Positions 1-9,086 of a stretch of 64,000 bases of DNA are shown in pieces (position 1 is the stretch's first letter; every line of letters begins with the position of its first letter). The DNA comes from SZUA-309 sp050185825 (lineage in GTDB: Bacteria; Pseudomonadota; Gammaproteobacteria; Pseudomonadales; Azotimanducaceae). Location of the stretch: NCBI GenBank assembly GCA_050185825.1, contig JBFWZA010000007.1:62001-126000 (forward strand), in the 5' to 3' direction. The position numbers and the translations under genes were made by a program. The notes under the pieces were generated by a model. The model did no database searches, was not told where the DNA came from, and worked only from the letters and a program-made list of their open reading frames with translations.

Positions 1-1567
1 CGACCCGGCGGATGTTCTCCACCCGGTCCGCCTCCGTGAAGCCGATGTCGCGGTTCAACCCGTGACGGACGTTGTCGCCATCCAGCACGTAGGTGTGCCG
101 GTGCTCGTCGTGGAGACGGCTCTCCAGCAGGTTGGCGATGGTCGACTTGCCGGAGCCTGACAGGCCGGTGAACCAGATGACGCAGGGCTTCTGGTGCTTG
201 AGCGCGCTGCGGTGCGACTTGTCCACACTCAGCGCCTGCCAGTGCACGTTGTCGGCCCGCCGCAGCGAGAAATCGATCAACCCGGCGCCGACGGTAGCCA
301 GCGACTGCCTGTCGATCAGAATGAAGCTGCCGAGCACGTGGTTGGTCGCGTAGGGCTCGAAGGCGATCCGGTCGGACAGGCTGATATTGCCCACACCGAT
401 CTCGTTCAGCTCGAGCGACCGGGCGGGGAGCTTCTCCAGCGTGTTGACGTTGACCTTGTGCTTCAGCTCGGTGACAACACAGGGCACGGTCCGCGTGCCG
501 GTCTTCAGATAGTACTGGCGTCCGGGATACAGCGGCGCCTCGCTCATCCACATCAGGTGCACGGCGAACTGATCCGACACCTGGCACGGCGCCTGGGCCG
601 CGGCGATGACGTCCCCCCGGCTGATGTCGATCTCGTCGTCGAGCACCAGGGTGATGGCCTCGCCGTGGCCGGCCTCTGTCAGGTCGCCACCGTGGGTGAC
701 CAGGCGGCTCACGCGGCTGGTTTTTCCCGACGGCAGGACCCTGACCGTGTCGCCCGGCCGCACCGAGCCGCTGGCGACGGAGCCGCTGAAGCCCCGGAAG
801 TCCAGGTTCGGCCGGTTCACCCACTGAACGGGCATGCGGAACGGCCGCTCGTCCTGCGCGCCACCGATGCTCACCGTCTCGAGATGCCCGAGCAGCGTCG
901 GGCCGGTGTACCAGGGCATCGCGGGTGACGCGACCGTGACGTTGTCGCCCTTGAGCGCAGACAGCGGAATGGGCGTGATGGAGAGCTCGGCATCGAGATC
1001 CGCGGCGAAGGCCCGGTAATCCGCCACGATGTCGTCGAACACCGCCTGATCGAACCCCACCAGATCCATCTTGTTCACGGCCAGCACCACGTCGCTGATG
1101 CCGAAGAGTGAAACGATATAGCTGTGGCGCTTGGTCTGGGTGAGCACGCCCTTGCGCGCATCCACGAGAATCACCGCGAGCTCCGCGTTGGACGCGCCGG
1201 TGGCCATGTTGCGCGTGTACTGCTCGTGACCCGGCGTGTCCGCCACCACGAACCGGCGACGATCCGTGGCGAAGAACCGGTAAGCCACGTCGATGGTGAT
1301 CCCCTGCTCCCGCTCCGCGGCGAGGCCGTCGACGAGCAGTGCCAGGTCGATGTCTTCGCCCTGGGTGCCCTGGCGGCGGCTGTCCGCCTCCAGTGCCGCA
1401 AGCTGATCTTCGAAGATCAGCCTGGAGTCGTAGAGCAGACGGCCGATCAGCGTGCTCTTGCCGTCGTCAACGCTGCCGCAGGTGAGGAAGCGGAGCTCGG
1501 TCTGCTCCGCCTGATCGGCGAGATAGGCTTCGATATCCGTGCGGATCGCAGGGGTGGCGTCGCTCAT
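1..1567 (-). CDS. cysNC: Bifunctional sulfate adenylyltransferase subunit 1 / adenylylsulfate kinase (CysN-CysC fusion), 3' end cut off
   Basis: Large GTPase subunit of ATP sulfurylase fused to APS kinase; it makes APS from sulfate and ATP with GTP hydrolysis, then phosphorylates APS to PAPS in the cytoplasm. Reading from the ATG at 1567, the EF-Tu-like GTPase motifs are visible: GSVDDGKST near residue 30, DTPGHEQY and NKMD, followed by the translation-factor beta-barrels. A second Walker A, GLSGSGKST, begins the CysC domain near residue 450. The frame is open to base 1, so the rest of the kinase domain lies outside the window. The start overlaps the cysD stop as ATGA, so the two genes are translationally coupled. 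Family assignment is secure. Confidence 0.95.
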   Translation of the reverse strand, partial: MSDATPAIRTDIEAYLADQAEQTELRFLTCGSVDDGKSTLIGRLLYDSRLIFEDQLAALEADSRRQGTQGEDIDLALLVDGLAAEREQGITIDVAYRFFATDRRRFVVADTPGHEQYTRNMATGASNAELAVILVDARKGVLTQTKRHSYIVSLFGISDVVLAVNKMDLVGFDQAVFDDIVADYRAFAADLDAELSITPIPLSALKGDNVTVASPAMPWYTGPTLLGHLETVSIGGAQDERPFRMPVQWVNRPNLDFRGFSGSVASGSVRPGDTVRVLPSGKTSRVSRLVTHGGDLTEAGHGEAITLVLDDEIDISRGDVIAAAQAPCQVSDQFAVHLMWMSEAPLYPGRQYYLKTGTRTVPCVVTELKHKVNVNTLEKLPARSLELNEIGVGNISLSDRIAFEPYATNHVLGSFILIDRQSLATVGAGLIDFSLRRADNVHWQALSVDKSHRSALKHQKPCVIWFTGLSGSGKSTIANLLESRLHDEHRHTYVLDGDNVRHGLNRDIGFTEADRVENIRRV

Positions 1568-2472
1568 CAGAAGTAGCCTTCCTGCTTCTTTTTCTCCATG
1601 GAGGCGGACGTGTCGTGATCGATGGCCCGCCCCTGGCGCTCCGACGTCCGGGTGACCAGCATCTCCTCGATGATGGCCGGCAGGTCGGCCGCGGTGCTCT
1701 CGATGGCACCCGTCAGCGGGTAGCACCCGAGGGTGCGGAAGCGGACCATCCGCTCCCGGGCCACCTCGCCAGGCTCCAGGGTGAGCCGGTCGTCGTCCAC
1801 CATGATCAGCATGCCGCCCCGCTCCACCACCGGACGCGGCTTCGCGAAGTACAGCGGCACGATGGGAATCGACTCCTGATGGATGTACTGCCAGATATCC
1901 AGCTCGGTCCAGTTCGACAGCGGAAACACACGGATCGACTCACCCTTGCGGACCCGGCCGTTGTAGAGCTGCCAGAGCTCCGGGCGCTGGTTCTTCGGGT
2001 CCCAGCGGTGTTGGGCGCTGCGGAAGGAGAACACGCGCTCCTTGGCACGGGACTTCTCCTCGTCGCGCCGCGCGCCGCCGAACGCCGCGTCGAAACCGTA
2101 CCGGTCCAGCGCCTGCTTGAGTGACTGGGTCTTCATGACGTCCGTGTGCACGGAGGCGCCATGAGTGAGGGGACCGACGCCCTGAGCAACGCCTTCCTCA
2201 TTGATATGCACGATCAGATCCAGGCCCAGCTCCGCCGCCCGTCGGTCACGGAACTCGATCATCTCCCGGAACTTCCAGGTGGTGTCCACGTGCAGCAGGG
2301 GAAACGGCGGCTTCGACGGGAAGAACGCCTTCATGGCGAGGTGCAGCACCACCGACGAATCCTTGCCGATGGAATAGAGCATCACCGGGTTGTCCGCTTC
2401 GGCCATCACCTCGCGCATGATGTGAATGCTCTCGGCTTCGAGCCGCTCGAGATGGGTGCGCTGCCGGGTCAC
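1567..2472 (-). CDS. cysD: Sulfate adenylyltransferase subunit 2
   Basis: PAPS-reductase/ATP-pyrophosphatase-family catalytic subunit that adenylates sulfate as a complex with CysN. The protein has 301 residues, the usual family length. The PP-loop SIGKDSSV lies near residue 35, the LLHVDTTWKFREM segment follows, and an Arg-rich stretch similar to other CysD proteins is present. Translation starts at a GTG, chosen because the next residues (TRQRTHLERLEAESIHI) align with the known CysD N terminus. It is the promoter-proximal gene of a cysD-cysNC operon on the minus strand, with a possible promoter about 40 bases upstream. Confidence 0.95.
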   Translation of the reverse strand: MTRQRTHLERLEAESIHIMREVMAEADNPVMLYSIGKDSSVVLHLAMKAFFPSKPPFPLLHVDTTWKFREMIEFRDRRAAELGLDLIVHINEEGVAQGVGPLTHGASVHTDVMKTQSLKQALDRYGFDAAFGGARRDEEKSRAKERVFSFRSAQHRWDPKNQRPELWQLYNGRVRKGESIRVFPLSNWTELDIWQYIHQESIPIVPLYFAKPRPVVERGGMLIMVDDDRLTLEPGEVARERMVRFRTLGCYPLTGAIESTAADLPAIIEEMLVTRTSERQGRAIDHDTSASMEKKKQEGYF

Positions 2473-2510
2473 GGGAGGAAGGACTCCGCCTTGGAATAAA
2501 AATCGGCGCC

Positions 2511-2540
2511 ATTAGACTGCAAAGCCATTCGAGCCCTCAA
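2511..2540 (-). promoter_or_regulatory. Possible sigma-70 promoter for cysD-cysNC
   Basis: On the minus strand TTGAGG (2535-2540) and TCTAAT (2511-2516) are separated by 18 bases and would start transcription about 30 bases before the cysD GTG. The elements match the consensus hexamers at 4/6 and 5/6. No CysB site could be defined by eye. Confidence 0.3.
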
Positions 2541-2626
2541 CCATCGAGTTGTTAAATGCTTATACCACTCTGTACACTCCGGGCGTTTCGATGCTCGAGA
2601 CTCGGCCGCAAACCCCCTCAGGGCAG

Positions 2627-2656
2627 TTTATCTCGGAAACAGAAATCTTTTATAAC
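2627..2656 (+). promoter_or_regulatory. Possible promoter for the split spermidine-synthase-like pair
   Basis: TTTATC (2627-2632) and TATAAC (2651-2656) are 18 bases apart in a locally AT-rich stretch. They would give a very short leader before the GTG start at 2677. This is sequence resemblance only. Confidence 0.3.
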
Positions 2657-2676
2657 TTACTGAAAATCAAGAGATA

Positions 2677-3285
2677 GTGCCCGCCGTCATCTACATTCTC
2701 GCCTTCACTGGCGGCTTCGTGATCATGTCCCTGGAACTGCTCGGCGGCCGGGTGCTGGCACCCTATTTCGGCTCCAGCATCTACGTCTGGGGCAGCATCA
2801 TCACCGTGTTCATGCTGTCGCTGGCACTGGGCTATCTGTTCGGCGGCAAGCTGTCCCTGCATCACCCCTCGCTCACCCGTTTCGGCACGATCTTCGCGGT
2901 GGCGGCCGTGCTGCTCTACCCGCTCGTGTACCTGGCTGAGCCGGTCATGATGTGGATCTTCGAGCTCATCGAAGACCCCCGTTACGGCTCACTGGTGACC
3001 GCCAGCTTTCTCTTCATCCTGCCGACCGTGATCATGGGCATGATCTCGCCCTACTCCGTGCGGCTGCTGGTCGCTTCCACGCACGAGTCCGGGCAGGTGG
3101 CCGGACGCCTGTACTTCGTGTCCACCATGGGCAGCGCGCTCGGCACACTCGCCACCTCGTTCTACTTCGTGCTCTGGTTCGAGATGAATACCATTCTCAC
3201 CCTGCTGGCGATTGCGCTGCTGGTGATGGCGGCGGTGGCTTTCATCGCCGGCCGCTTCGACGACGGCAGGAAGACGCCCGAATGA
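2677..3285 (+). CDS. Integral membrane protein, N-terminal (transporter-like) half of a spermidine-synthase-like system
   Basis: A 202-residue, very hydrophobic protein with about five to six predicted membrane helices. It begins almost at once with a helix followed by SLELLGGRVLAPYFG, a motif I associate with the membrane part of fused MFS/spermidine-synthase proteins. GTG is the start, preceded by AAGAGA. The stop overlaps the next ATG (ATGA), so it is coupled to the following methyltransferase-fold gene. In many bacteria the two halves form one polypeptide; here they are separate. Transport activity is not shown. Confidence 0.75.
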   Translation: MPAVIYILAFTGGFVIMSLELLGGRVLAPYFGSSIYVWGSIITVFMLSLALGYLFGGKLSLHHPSLTRFGTIFAVAAVLLYPLVYLAEPVMMWIFELIEDPRYGSLVTASFLFILPTVIMGMISPYSVRLLVASTHESGQVAGRLYFVSTMGSALGTLATSFYFVLWFEMNTILTLLAIALLVMAAVAFIAGRFDDGRKTPE

Positions 3286-4217
3286 GCACGGCACATCCCC
3301 GCCGCACGGCGCAATCGGCTGCCGCTGTCCGGCTGCTCGGCGGACTGCTCGCCGCCGCGGTGCTGCTCGCTCTCGTGCTCCCGGCCCAGGCGAAGATCAT
3401 CCACCGGGAGAAGTCGCTGTACAGCACCATCCTGGTGGACGAGCGCGGCAGCCTCATCTGCCTGCAGTTCTCCGTGCGCACCGATCAGCGCAACCAGTCC
3501 TGCATGGACCGCAAGACACCCAGGAAGATGGTGTTCCCCTATGCGCAGATGATGATGCTGAGCCTGCTGTTCGACCCGGAGCCGGAGAACATCCTGGTCG
3601 TCGGCCTGGGGGGCGGCACGCTGCCCGTTGCCCTGCAGGAGCTCTACCCCACCGCCCGCATCGACGTGGTGGAAATCGATCCCGCCGTGAAGACAGTGGC
3701 CGAAACGTACTTCAACTTCGCCGAAGGAGAGCGGATGCAGGTGATCCTGCAGGATGCGCGCGTCTTCACCAAGCGAGCCGCCGGCCGGGAGCAGCGCTAC
3801 GACCTGATCATGCTGGATGCCTTCAACGGCGACTACATTCCCGAGCACCTCATGACCCGGGAGTACCTGGAGGAAACCGCGGAGCTGCTCGCCCCGGGCG
3901 GCGTGCTGGCAGCGAACACCTTCGCCATCAGCCGGCTCTACGATCACGAGTCCACCACCTACCAGGCGGTGTTCGGGACCTTCTACAACGTCCGCTCGCG
4001 CACCTCCGCCAATCGGATCATCATCGTCGTGAACGGCGAGCTGCCGGACATGGCGACCCTGTCGGCCGAGGCGGACAAGCTGGCAGGACGCCTCAAGCCC
4101 TACGACGTGCGCATCGGCGACTACCTGGGCGACTTCTCCACCGAGCCCGACTGGGACACCAGCGCGCGCATCCTCACGGACCAGTACGCGCCGGCCAACC
4201 TGCTCGGCACTCAGTAG
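3282..4217 (+). CDS. Spermidine-synthase-like protein with N-terminal signal/anchor
   Basis: A 311-residue protein. Residues about 15-40 form a hydrophobic signal or anchor ending in an Ala-rich cleavage-like site, so the enzyme domain may be exported. The class I SAM/aminopropyltransferase fold follows, with VVGLGGGTLP as the nucleotide-binding glycine loop, VVEIDP at the end of beta-2, and LIMLDAFNGDYIPEHL, which recalls the spermidine synthase active-site region. The ATG overlaps the stop of the membrane-protein gene upstream. The polyamine substrate is inferred from the family; many such homologues are of unknown function. Confidence 0.75.
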   Translation: MSTAHPRRTAQSAAAVRLLGGLLAAAVLLALVLPAQAKIIHREKSLYSTILVDERGSLICLQFSVRTDQRNQSCMDRKTPRKMVFPYAQMMMLSLLFDPEPENILVVGLGGGTLPVALQELYPTARIDVVEIDPAVKTVAETYFNFAEGERMQVILQDARVFTKRAAGREQRYDLIMLDAFNGDYIPEHLMTREYLEETAELLAPGGVLAANTFAISRLYDHESTTYQAVFGTFYNVRSRTSANRIIIVVNGELPDMATLSAEADKLAGRLKPYDVRIGDYLGDFSTEPDWDTSARILTDQYAPANLLGTQ

Positions 4218-4265
4218 CCGTCGCCCGGCGGGGCGCCCTGTCCACCCGGCCTGCCGGGGCGTGCG

Positions 4266-5792
4266 TTACGTCTTCTGCTGCCAGTACTCGTCCTTCAGCA
4301 GGCGCTTGTACAGCTTGCCCGTCGGATGGCGCGGCAGCTCCTCGCGGAAGTCCACCGAGCGCGGGCACTTGACGTGCGAAAGCTTCGAGCGGCAGTAGTC
4401 CATCAGCTCGATAGCGACTTCCGGTGTGGCGTCCGCCATGGTCTTCGGCTGCACCACCGCCTTGACCTCCTCGCCGAACTCCTCGTTGGGCACACCGAAC
4501 ACGGCCACGTCCATCACCTTCGGATGGGTGATCAGCACGTTCTCCGCCTCCTGCGGATAGATGTTCACCCCGCCGGAGATGATCATGAAGTGCTTGCGGT
4601 CGGTGAGGTACAGATAACCGTCCTCGTCCAGATAGCCGACGTCGCCGAGCGTGGTCCAGCCTTTCGGGTGGCGCGAGCCGGCCGTTTTCTCGTCGTCCTT
4701 GTAGTACTCGAACTCGCCGCCACCGCTCATGTAGATGGTGCCCGCCTCGCCGGCCGGCAGCTCGTTGCCGTCGTCGTCGCAGATGTGCACCTGGCAGTTG
4801 AGGGGCTTGCCGACGGATCCCTTGTGCGCCAGCCACTCCTCGGAGTTGAGCTGCACGAAGCCGTTGCCTTCCGTGCCGGCGTAGTATTCGTAGATCACCG
4901 GCCCCCACCACTCGATCATCTGTTCCTTCACGGGAATCGGACAGGGCGCTGCGGCGTGAATGGCGCACTTCAGGGACGACACGTCGTACTTCAGCCGCAC
5001 CTCCTCCGGGAGTTTCAGCATGCGCACGAACATGGTGGGCACCCACTGGCTGTGGGTGACCTGGTAGTCCTGAATGTACTGCAGCGCCGTTTCCGCATCG
5101 AAGTGCTCCATGACAACCACCTGCACGCCCTGCCGGATCAGGCCCATGGTGAAGGCCAGCGGCGCCGCGTGGTACAGCGGTGCCGGGGAGAGATAGATGG
5201 AGCTCTCGTCGGCCCCGTAGAGCGCGCCCATGAGGTTGATGTCCATGCCCTCGCCATACGGATGCTCGGGCAGGGGTTTCTTCACCCCTTTCGGATAGCC
5301 GGTGGTGCCCGAGGAGTAGAGCATGGCCTGCCCTTCCGCCTGGTCGGCGATGGGGGACTTCGGCATGGCGGCAATCGCCTCCTCCCAGGATTCGAAGCCG
5401 TCGATCACCCCGTCGAGCATGTAACGGGCGATCACGTTCGGTGTCCTGCCGACCAGCGGCTCCACCACGGCCTTGCGGGCATGCGAGGTGATGAACACCT
5501 TCGCTTCGCAGTTGTCGACGATGTACTCCACCTCTTCCTGTTGCAGGCGCCAGCTGATGGCCGTGTAGTAGAGGCCGGCGCGCTGGGCCGCCCAGCAGAG
5601 CTGGAAGAACCGCGGGTGGTTCTCGAGCAGGATGGCGATGTGATCGCCGCGCTCGAGCCCGAGTGAGCGGAAGAGCTGTGCCCCCTGATTGGCGGTGGCT
5701 TCCAGCTCACCGAAGGTGACCGCCTGGCCGGTTTCCGCCATGACGTAGGCGATCTTGTCCGGTGTTTTCGCCGCGATGATTCCTGGATGCAC
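4266..5792 (-). CDS. Acyl-CoA synthetase (AMP-dependent, FadD-like)
   Basis: ANL-superfamily adenylating enzyme of about 508 residues that would activate a carboxylic acid to its CoA thioester. The AMP-binding signature YSSGTTGYPKGV is near residue 165, the YYAGTEGNG motif is in the middle, LGDVGYLDEDGYLYLTDR marks the hinge, and PRHPTGKLYKR near the end holds the catalytic Lys. The GTG at 5792 is favoured over the one at 5807, because a GGGGGAG sequence lies just upstream and family members often start HPG. The substrate cannot be read from sequence. It stands alone and faces the same way as msrB. Confidence 0.85.
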   Translation of the reverse strand: MHPGIIAAKTPDKIAYVMAETGQAVTFGELEATANQGAQLFRSLGLERGDHIAILLENHPRFFQLCWAAQRAGLYYTAISWRLQQEEVEYIVDNCEAKVFITSHARKAVVEPLVGRTPNVIARYMLDGVIDGFESWEEAIAAMPKSPIADQAEGQAMLYSSGTTGYPKGVKKPLPEHPYGEGMDINLMGALYGADESSIYLSPAPLYHAAPLAFTMGLIRQGVQVVVMEHFDAETALQYIQDYQVTHSQWVPTMFVRMLKLPEEVRLKYDVSSLKCAIHAAAPCPIPVKEQMIEWWGPVIYEYYAGTEGNGFVQLNSEEWLAHKGSVGKPLNCQVHICDDDGNELPAGEAGTIYMSGGGEFEYYKDDEKTAGSRHPKGWTTLGDVGYLDEDGYLYLTDRKHFMIISGGVNIYPQEAENVLITHPKVMDVAVFGVPNEEFGEEVKAVVQPKTMADATPEVAIELMDYCRSKLSHVKCPRSVDFREELPRHPTGKLYKRLLKDEYWQQKT

Positions 5793-5858
5793 TGCTCCCC
5801 CTGTCACTGGAAATGGCGGATCTCAGCCGCCGAATTGATCCGTTGCCGGTCCGGACTC

Positions 5859-6263
5859 CTAGTCCTCCGCGTCGCGCGCCTCGAGCTTGAGCGACGCCGA
5901 GTTCATGCAGTAGCGCAGCCCGGTCGGCTGCGGCCCGTCCGGAAACACGTGGCCCAGATGCGCCTCGCAGTTGGCGCAGAGCACCTCGATGCGCTCCATC
6001 ATCAGGCTGTTGTCCGCCTGGGTCGCCACCGCGGAGTCGGCCACCGGTGCGTAGAAGCTCGGCCAGCCGGAGCCGGAGTCGTATTTCGTACTGGAGTCGA
6101 AGAGCTCCGCCCCGCAGCCTCGGCAGCGATAGGTGCCGGGCGTCTTGGTGTCCCAGTACTCACCGGTGAAGGCCCGCTCCGTGGCGGCCTCCCGCATGAT
6201 CGCGTACTCCCGATCGCTGAGCTCGGCGCGCCACTCGTCGTCGCTTTTGGTCACTTTAGCCAT
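5859..6263 (-). CDS. msrB: Peptide-methionine (R)-S-oxide reductase
   Basis: Reduces the R epimer of methionine sulfoxide in proteins with thioredoxin. The 134-residue protein has both zinc-binding CxxC pairs (CRGCGAEL and CANCEAHLGH), the GSGWPSFY substrate loop and the catalytic RYCMNSASL motif near the C terminus with the nucleophilic Cys. The ATG at 6263 is preferred to an upstream GTG at 6275. It is divergent from alaA, with which it shares about 140 bases of upstream DNA. Confidence 0.95.
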   Translation of the reverse strand: MAKVTKSDDEWRAELSDREYAIMREAATERAFTGEYWDTKTPGTYRCRGCGAELFDSSTKYDSGSGWPSFYAPVADSAVATQADNSLMMERIEVLCANCEAHLGHVFPDGPQPTGLRYCMNSASLKLEARDAED

Positions 6264-6401
6264 TCGTCGTCCCACTGCTTCAGTCAGTTTAGTTACAGTA
6301 CCGATCGGGTTACTGCGATGGCGGGTACTGCTAAGATGCCGCGTTTACGGCATCCGATGCTGCCCGCGTCTTCCCGGCCGCAGGCAGCCGGTGATTCTAG
6401 T

Positions 6402-7694
6402 ATGAGCACAGAATCAATGGAAACGAACCGACCAGACACGACCGTCACCCCGCTGCGCGGCAGCAGCGGGACGCATCCGACCCGGCAGATCACCAAGTCG
6501 AGCAAGCTCGACGACGTCTGCTACGACATCCGCGGGCCGGTGCTCGCGGAGGCCCACCGGCTCGAGGAGGAAGGTCACCGGGTCTACAAGCTGAACATCG
6601 GCAATCCGGCGCCCTGGGGCTTCGAAGCGCCCGAGGAAATCCTCCTCGACGTGATTCACAACCTGCCCCAGTCCCAGGGCTACTGCGAGTCCAAGGGGCT
6701 CTACAGCGCCCGCAAGGCCATCATGCAGTACTGCCAGCAGCTCAGGATCGGCGGGGTGGAGATCGACGACATCTACATCGGCAACGGCGTGTCCGAGCTC
6801 GTGGTCATGGGCATGCAGGGGCTGCTCGAGAACGGCGACGAGGTGCTGATCCCGACCCCCGACTACCCGCTGTGGACCGCCGCGACCCACCTCTGCGGCG
6901 GCCGCGCCAGGCACTACCGCTGCGACGAGCGCGCCGGCTGGGCACCGGACCTCGACCACCTGAAGAGCCTCGTCACCAACCGCACCCGCGCCATGGTGAT
7001 CATCAACCCGAACAATCCCACGGGTGCCGTCTATCCGAAAGACGTGCTCGAGGAGATGCTGGAGATCGCCCGGCAGCACGATCTGGTGGTGTTCGCCGAC
7101 GAGATCTACGACAAGATCCTCTACGAGGACGCCCATCACGTGCCGCTGGCCTCGCTGGCGGACGACGTTCTCATCATGACCATGAACGGCCTGTCGAAGA
7201 CCTACCGCGTCGCCGGCTTCCGCACCGGCTGGATGGTGGTCAGCGGCGCCAAGCATCGGGCGAAGGACTACATCGAGGGGCTCGACATCCTGGCCTCCAT
7301 GCGCCTGTGCCCCAACGTGCCGACCCAGCACGCCATACAGACGGCGCTGGGCGGGTATCAGAGCATCGTCGAGTTTCTGCAGCCCGGCGGCCGGCTGCGC
7401 GACCAGCGCGACTACGCCTGGGAGCGCCTGAACGCCATGGACGGGATTTCCTGCGTGAAGCCGAAGGGGGCGCTGTATCTCTTCCCGAAGATCGACACCG
7501 CACGCTTCAACATCAGCAACGACGAGCAGTTCGCGCTGGATCTGCTGCGCCAGGAGAAGGTCCTCGTGGTGCAGGGCACCGGGTTCAACTGGCCTGAGCC
7601 CGATCACTTCCGCATCGTCTTCCTGCCGCGCATCGAAGACCTGAAGGAATCCCTGGACCGGCTCGAGCGCTTCCTGGAAACCTACCGGCAGTAA
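6402..7694 (+). CDS. alaA: Alanine-synthesizing aminotransferase AlaA-like
   Basis: Class I/II PLP aminotransferase of 430 residues, matching E. coli AlaA closely along its length from memory: KSSKLDDVCYDIRGPV near the start, NIGNPAPWGF, GNGVSELVVMG, NPNNPTGAVYPK, FADEIYDKILY, then NGLSKTYRVAGFRTGW carrying the PLP Lys. The expected reaction is glutamate plus pyruvate to alanine plus 2-oxoglutarate. The first roughly 30 residues are an extra, low-similarity extension; an internal ATG at 6417 is an alternative start. Cytoplasmic. Confidence 0.9.
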   Translation: MSTESMETNRPDTTVTPLRGSSGTHPTRQITKSSKLDDVCYDIRGPVLAEAHRLEEEGHRVYKLNIGNPAPWGFEAPEEILLDVIHNLPQSQGYCESKGLYSARKAIMQYCQQLRIGGVEIDDIYIGNGVSELVVMGMQGLLENGDEVLIPTPDYPLWTAATHLCGGRARHYRCDERAGWAPDLDHLKSLVTNRTRAMVIINPNNPTGAVYPKDVLEEMLEIARQHDLVVFADEIYDKILYEDAHHVPLASLADDVLIMTMNGLSKTYRVAGFRTGWMVVSGAKHRAKDYIEGLDILASMRLCPNVPTQHAIQTALGGYQSIVEFLQPGGRLRDQRDYAWERLNAMDGISCVKPKGALYLFPKIDTARFNISNDEQFALDLLRQEKVLVVQGTGFNWPEPDHFRIVFLPRIEDLKESLDRLERFLETYRQ

Positions 7695-7719
7695 CCCACC
7701 GGCAACGGTCGCCCAGCGC

Positions 7720-8184
7720 ATGACGGACATCAACGTCGACGACTTCTTCAAGGACGCCGCCAGGGCGCTCGTGGTGCTGTACGGGGTCTTTCCGAGACGG
7801 CACACCCTGTTCGTGGAGGACATCTACGCGCTGGAGGAGCCGGACGAGTTCGGGCTGCACAGCGAGCGCTATCAGGCATGCTTCGGCACCCTGGTCTGGC
7901 TCGGCGAGGAAAACTACCTTCGATTCACCGAGACGATCCGCTCCGAGGCCGTCGACCAGGCGATCCTGACCGGCCGTGCGTTCACCCTGCTGTCCTCGCC
8001 CGCCGGCGTGATCGAGGAAGCCGCCAGCGCCGATCTCCCGGAGCTGGTCCGGGTGGAGCACTCGACCCACATCCACCGGATCAAGTCCGCCCTGAAGAAC
8101 CGCTCGTCCATCGAGCTCCGCCGCGCGATGCTCGGCTTCATGGCGGGCATGGAGCGCCTGGCCGCCCCTGCGGCTCAGCCGTAA
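7720..8184 (+). CDS. Conserved-looking hypothetical protein
   Basis: A 154-residue soluble protein starting MTDINVDDFFKDAARALVVLY, with a mixed alpha/beta composition and no signal peptide or membrane helix. I do not recognise the family. It lies 25 bases after alaA on the same strand, so it may be co-transcribed with it. The last 10 bases overlap the 3' end of the convergent methyltransferase gene. The reading frame and codon use look like those of real genes in the window. Confidence 0.7.
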   Translation: MTDINVDDFFKDAARALVVLYGVFPRRHTLFVEDIYALEEPDEFGLHSERYQACFGTLVWLGEENYLRFTETIRSEAVDQAILTGRAFTLLSSPAGVIEEAASADLPELVRVEHSTHIHRIKSALKNRSSIELRRAMLGFMAGMERLAAPAAQP

Positions 8185-9086
8185 CGGAACCGCGCGATCT
8201 TCAGCCCCCGCTCGGGGAACCGATCGGGAAAGTCTTCCGACACCGGCATCGCCTCCTGGAATCGCGCCGCGGGACACCAGCGCGCCATCTGACCGGTGAG
8301 AAAGTCCGTGTTCAGGAACGGCGAGTTCAGCGCGGCGATCACGTCCGCGCCGGGGGCCGCCAGGTCCGGCAGGCGTTTCAGCACCTGACCGTACTGCTTC
8401 TCGGCATTGAAGCTGCCGCGCTGGTTGGTCGGGGGATCGATGATCACCAGATCGAACGGGCCGAGCGACTTCAGCTTCTGCCAGGATTTGAACAGGTTGT
8501 GTGCCAGCATGCTCACCAGCCGCGGATCCTGGCCGTTCAGCCGATGGTTGCGCAGGCCCCAGTCCAGGGCCGGACGGCTCATGTCCACGTTGACCACCCC
8601 GGTCGCCCCGCCGGCGAGCGCGGCGACAGAGAACGCGCAGGTGTAAGCAAAGAGGTTGAGCACCCGCCGGCCTTCAGCGTGCCTGCGCAGCCAGGCCCGG
8701 GTGGGTGCCATGTCGAGAAACAGTCCCACGTTCTGATTCCGGAGCGGCGCCACCAGGTAGCGCAGCGCGTCCTCCTCGATCTCGACCTCCTCCGGCACCT
8801 CCCCCGCCAGCACGGTCGTCCGGTTGCCGCGCCCCTGGCGGTGCTGCAGGCAGATACCGGTGACTTCCGGCAGCGCGGCGCCGAGCAGGCGCGCCGCTTC
8901 CCGGGCCCGTTCTGTGCGGTCGTCGAAGCAGCCGACCACCAGCACGCTACCGAAGCGGTCCACGGTGAGCCCCGTGAGCCCTTCGTAGCAGTGCCCCCGG
9001 CCGTGAAACAGCCGTCGCGCGGCGGCCGGTGCGTCCGGGTCCCAGCGCTTCCTGCACTCGGCAACCACCGTCTCGAGCTCACTCAT
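8175..9086 (-). CDS. Class I SAM-dependent methyltransferase, RlmI/RlmK-like
   Basis: 303 residues. The N-terminal part resembles the EEHEE/PUA-linker part of RlmI-type 23S rRNA m5C methyltransferases (LTVDRFGSVLVV). The catalytic domain has VLNLFAYTCAFSVAAL as motif I, VVNVDMS, and LVIIDPPTNQRGSF in the place of the catalytic DPP motif. It probably methylates RNA, but the base is not predictable. It is the last gene of the tusA-to-methyltransferase operon; its ATG overlaps the end of the upstream gene by 8 bases. Confidence 0.8.
   Translation of the reverse strand: MSELETVVAECRKRWDPDAPAAARRLFHGRGHCYEGLTGLTVDRFGSVLVVGCFDDRTERAREAARLLGAALPEVTGICLQHRQGRGNRTTVLAGEVPEEVEIEEDALRYLVAPLRNQNVGLFLDMAPTRAWLRRHAEGRRVLNLFAYTCAFSVAALAGGATGVVNVDMSRPALDWGLRNHRLNGQDPRLVSMLAHNLFKSWQKLKSLGPFDLVIIDPPTNQRGSFNAEKQYGQVLKRLPDLAAPGADVIAALNSPFLNTDFLTGQMARWCPAARFQEAMPVSEDFPDRFPERGLKIARFRYG

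Noticed and set aside
6414..7823. Minus-strand open frame opposite alaA
   Set aside because: alaA is an unmistakable aminotransferase on the plus strand; the antisense frame is a product of GC-rich codon bias.
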